Below, piece by piece: positions 61,664 to 64,000 of a DNA stretch of 64,000 bases. The position numbers were made by a program, and so were the translations under genes. Under the pieces are notes generated by a model that saw only the letters and a program-made list of their open reading frames with translations, did not search any database and was not told where the DNA came from. The stretch spans positions 1 through 64,000 of the forward strand of contig JADFIG010000013.1 of the NCBI GenBank assembly GCA_022566735.1, in the 5' to 3' direction. The stretch's first letter is position 1; each line of letters opens with the position of its first letter. The stretch comes from Pseudomonadota bacterium (GTDB lineage Bacteria; Pseudomonadota; Gammaproteobacteria; Burkholderiales; Burkholderiaceae_C).

Positions 61664-62400
61664 TGGCCACGATCAACCATCGGGACATTGCGGCATGCCT
61701 GGCGCGGCATGAGCGCGTTGCGTTCCAGCTGTCGGGCGGGCGGGATTCTGTGGCGGCCCTCTACGCCATGCGGAACTGGTGGCCGTTGATGACCGTCTAC
61801 CACCTCGACACGGGCGACCAGTTCCCCGAGCTGGCGGCCGTGGTGGATCGCATCGCGCTCGACGTGCCGGTCCTGCGTGTGCGGTCTGATGCCCCGGCGA
61901 TCAGGGCGATGCTCGGCGACCCCTCCGACGTCGTGCCGGTGGACAACACCCCGTTCGGGCGCCTGGTCTCAGGCCGCGATGTGCGCATCGTCTCGCGCTA
62001 CGAGTGCTGCGCACAGGTCGTGATGCTACCCCTGCATGAGCGCATGACCAGCGACGGCATCACGCTGATCGTGCGCGGCCAGCGCCACGAGGACTATGCG
62101 ACTGCACCGATGCGGTCGGGCCAGAGGGATGGCCAGTTCGAGGTGCTCTACCCGATCGAGGAGTGGTCTGCCGCCGATGTGGACGCCTTCATCGCGAGCA
62201 ACCAGTTGCCGGTGGCGCCGTTCTATGCAGAGGGCATGAAGACCACGCCGGACTGCATGACCTGCACTGCCTGGTGGGGCGAGGGCCGCATGGGCTACCT
62301 GCGCCGCCACCACCCGCAGACCGCCGCAGATGTGAGCGAGCGCATGCGCGTCATCGCCATCGAAGTCGATCGCCAGCTCCAGGCGATCAATGCCGACTGA
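61663..62400 (+). CDS. PAPS reductase/adenine nucleotide alpha-hydrolase family protein
   Basis: 245 residues from ATG 61663 (TGATG overlap; GTG 61660 is the alternative). The PP-loop QLSGGRDSVAALYAM (about 22-36) is complete, followed by VYHLDTGDQFPE. A Cys pair (SRYECCAQ) and CMTC near 210 follow. The family includes PAPS reductases and DndC-like enzymes that activate sulfate or thiolate groups by adenylylation. Here it lies in the virion-protein operon. Sulfur metabolism or nucleic acid thiolation are possible, but the substrate is unknown. Confidence 0.75.
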   Translation: MATINHRDIAACLARHERVAFQLSGGRDSVAALYAMRNWWPLMTVYHLDTGDQFPELAAVVDRIALDVPVLRVRSDAPAIRAMLGDPSDVVPVDNTPFGRLVSGRDVRIVSRYECCAQVVMLPLHERMTSDGITLIVRGQRHEDYATAPMRSGQRDGQFEVLYPIEEWSAADVDAFIASNQLPVAPFYAEGMKTTPDCMTCTAWWGEGRMGYLRRHHPQTAADVSERMRVIAIEVDRQLQAINAD

Positions 62401-62411
62401 AAGGAAACATC

Positions 62412-63662
62412 ATGAGCTTTGCCCAAGGACTGGCGAACGGCTTGAACATGGGCATCCGGTTGTCGCAAGCCAAGGATGCCGAGGATCGCGACAAGCGACT
62501 GCAGGACCGTCAGGACAAGCAGTGGGCCCGCGAAGATGAGCAGCGCGCCGCACTCGATGCAGCGAACAAGGCAGCGCGCGATGCGCTGCAGGCGCACCGC
62601 GACCAGTACAGCGCGAGCGTGCCGCAGCCCGAGCAGCGCCTGACCTTCACCGGCAACCAGCCGCAGCAGCCCGGCCTACAGCTCCCACCCATGGCTGCAA
62701 ATTCTGACCCTGCGGCGGCCAGCGTGCCCGCCATGCCGGCGCTGTCGCTCAATGGCCAGGGCGCGCAGGGCCCGGGCGCCGATATGACCCTCGGCCTGCA
62801 GAGCCTGCCCAAGACCAACGACACGGTGGCGGTGCAGCGCCCCGCACCGAAGTACGACGAGCGCGAGGGTGTGCTGGCGGGCCTCACGGCGCGCCGCAAG
62901 TCGCTCATGAACAGCGGCGTGGACGACAAGCTCTGGATGGACGACTGGGCCAAGGAGTCGCAGCTGCGCGGCCAGATGCGCGCCGAGCGGGTGGACAGCG
63001 CCGAGAAGCGCTTTCTGGCAACAGGTGACCCCGGTGAGTACGCCAAGGCGGTGTACCCGCTGATCGATGACGGCTTTGACTTCGTGGGCACCAAGCCTGT
63101 CAAGACGGCCGATGGCCGCACGGCGTGGGAGTTCACCCGTCGCGATCAGCAGACGGGCCGCGAGGTGAGCAATGTCATGGACAGCGACCAGTTTCAGCGC
63201 TTCATGCTCAACGTGCGCGACCCCAAGGCCGTGGCCGAGTACGAGGCCAAGGCGCTGCTGGAGCGCATCAAGGCCAACGAGAAGATCCGGGCTGAGCAGG
63301 CGGCCGAGGCGGAGAGGAGAGACACGGAAAGGCTCAAGGGCAAGATCAAGTCTGGGCACATCGCCGCAGAAGGCGCCCAAGACCGCTTGACCGTGGGAGC
63401 CCGTGGCGCGCAAGAGCGCGCCACCAACGCCGCCAAGCCCATCACCCTCGGCGAGGGGGAGATCCTGACCGTACCAGGCAAGGATGGGAAGCGGGTGACG
63501 GCGGCCGAGGGCAAGCCGCGCACCCTGGGAAGTACGGCTACGCCCAGCGCCGCCAATCGAATTCTGGATGAGCGCCAGCGTGCTCAACAGGCCATCGTAG
63601 ACGGCCGTGACCCAGAGTTGGTGAAGAGGCGATTCCGTGACGCAACAGGCGAGGACTTCTGA
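62412..63662 (+). CDS. Internal virion-like protein (416 aa)
   Basis: 416 residues from ATG 62412 with AAAGGAAAC ahead. Highly charged helical start (LSQAKDAEDRDKRLQDRQDKQWAREDEQ), a Pro/Gln linker, a central domain (about 145-300) and a coiled C-terminal region. Character and position behind tail genes match internal virion proteins that are ejected with the DNA. Its stop overlaps the next start by one base. Confidence 0.62.
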   Translation: MSFAQGLANGLNMGIRLSQAKDAEDRDKRLQDRQDKQWAREDEQRAALDAANKAARDALQAHRDQYSASVPQPEQRLTFTGNQPQQPGLQLPPMAANSDPAAASVPAMPALSLNGQGAQGPGADMTLGLQSLPKTNDTVAVQRPAPKYDEREGVLAGLTARRKSLMNSGVDDKLWMDDWAKESQLRGQMRAERVDSAEKRFLATGDPGEYAKAVYPLIDDGFDFVGTKPVKTADGRTAWEFTRRDQQTGREVSNVMDSDQFQRFMLNVRDPKAVAEYEAKALLERIKANEKIRAEQAAEAERRDTERLKGKIKSGHIAAEGAQDRLTVGARGAQERATNAAKPITLGEGEILTVPGKDGKRVTAAEGKPRTLGSTATPSAANRILDERQRAQQAIVDGRDPELVKRRFRDATGEDF

Positions 63663-64000
63663 TGGCATCGTATGACGACATCCCAATGGTCGGCAGTAAG
63701 GCCGGCGGTCCGAAAATTTCCGACAGGGGGCTGACCTCCTACGATGACATTCCGATGGCGCAGATGCCATCGGCGCCAGCCGCTCAGCCAGAGCGCAAGC
63801 GTCTGACCCAGTCGGATCTCGATGCCGGCCAGCAGTGGGCATGGAACAAGGTCAAGGAAGGCGCTCGATCGGTGGGCCAGGCCATCGGCGTCGTGCCGGA
63901 CGACAGCGGCGACAAGCTCATCCAGCGCGCCGAGGAGATCAAGCGCCAGAGCGCCGGTGTCACGCCGGTACCGGCCATGGACCCACAGGCATTCGCAGAG
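63662..64000 (+). CDS. Partial large virion protein with SYDDIPM repeats (3' end off the window)
   Basis: 113 codons visible from ATG 63662 (TGATG overlap). The motif SYDDIPM occurs twice (residues about 3-9 and 26-32); short DDIP-type repeats are known at the start of large phage internal virion proteins and transglycosylases. The later part is helical and charged. The gene continues beyond 64000, so neither length nor function can be fixed. Confidence 0.6.
   Translation, partial: MASYDDIPMVGSKAGGPKISDRGLTSYDDIPMAQMPSAPAAQPERKRLTQSDLDAGQQWAWNKVKEGARSVGQAIGVVPDDSGDKLIQRAEEIKRQSAGVTPVPAMDPQAFAE

Larger units (their letters stand above)
11664..64000. mobile_element. Integrated temperate podovirus-like prophage (right end outside window)
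   Basis: From the tRNA to the window edge nearly all genes are phage genes: integrase, recombination, S24 repressor with divergent Cro-like gene, replication, lysis, terminase, portal, capsid, tail and internal virion genes. Orientation is classical: left arm on minus, right arm and late genes on plus. The visible part exceeds 52 kb, and the last gene is cut by the edge. P22-like portal, N4-gp56-type capsid, DUF6682-type adaptor and internal virion proteins, with no tail tube, sheath or tape measure, point to a short-tailed virion. The frameshifted large terminase may make it defective. Confidence 0.93.

Noticed and set aside
11664..64000. CRISPR array or insertion sequence within the prophage
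   Set aside because: No regularly spaced repeats and no transposase with inverted ends were seen; the mobile genes present are HNH nucleases.

Overview
The window looks like a contig from a high-GC betaproteobacterium, most likely Comamonadaceae or a close Burkholderiales relative. This rests on the protein character of GrpE, HslR, MnmC, 3-hydroxybutyrate dehydrogenase and RelA, and on GC-rich codon use. Most of it is a temperate phage genome integrated at a tRNA-Val gene. The right end of the prophage lies outside the window.

Region 1 (1-~3,350, minus strand) holds a partial coiled-coil gene, dnaJ and the 3' two thirds of dnaK. These read like a different lineage (Geobacter/deltaproteobacterial in style) with lower GC. 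The change happens inside dnaK at the conserved GGGTFD motif near 3,346-3,400. The first 3.35 kb is therefore probably an assembly chimera, or less likely a recombination import.

Region 2 (~3,400-11,663) is host core genome: dnaK 5' part, grpE, hslR, mnmC and hbdH on the minus strand, then a divergent alpha/beta hydrolase-relA pair, and tRNA-Val(GAC), which has its own promoter in the end of relA.

Region 3 (11,664-29,608, minus strand) is the early-left arm of the prophage. It has integrase, a small excisionase-like protein, a phage J-domain protein, and a long series of overlapping accessory genes (ASCH, Ea22-like mosaic proteins, DUF551, HNH). A recombination/processing block follows (DnaQ-like exonuclease, SMC-like ATPase, FtsK-gamma-domain protein, RecT, PD-(D/E)XK nuclease, vWA protein). 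The arm starts at a promoter (28,047-28,075) overlapped by two copies of an operator. Three small exported proteins lie behind the CI-like S24 repressor. The repressor and the divergent Cro/YdaS-like gene share three more operator copies (consensus TAGCRNNYGCTA) and both appear to be leaderless.

Region 4 (29,683-39,996, plus strand) is the early-right arm: small regulators, a fused SF2 helicase/DNA methyltransferase, DUF1376 replication protein, RusA resolvase, a Q-like zinc protein, many small proteins and a Gp49/Tad2-like (DUF2829) fusion that may be anti-defence. A membrane protein on the opposite strand (40,012-40,728) looks like a moron.

Region 5 (40,913-64,000, plus strand) is the late operon: holin, endolysin, nested Rz/Rz1 spanins, terminase small subunit, an HNH gene on the opposite strand, and a large terminase frameshifted inside its Walker A motif. 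P22-like portal, scaffold, N4-gp56-type capsid, adaptors, tailspike, a large tail-tip protein, GNAT and PAPS-reductase-like enzymes, and internal virion proteins follow. This is a podovirus-like plan. The terminase frameshift suggests a defective prophage or a sequence error.
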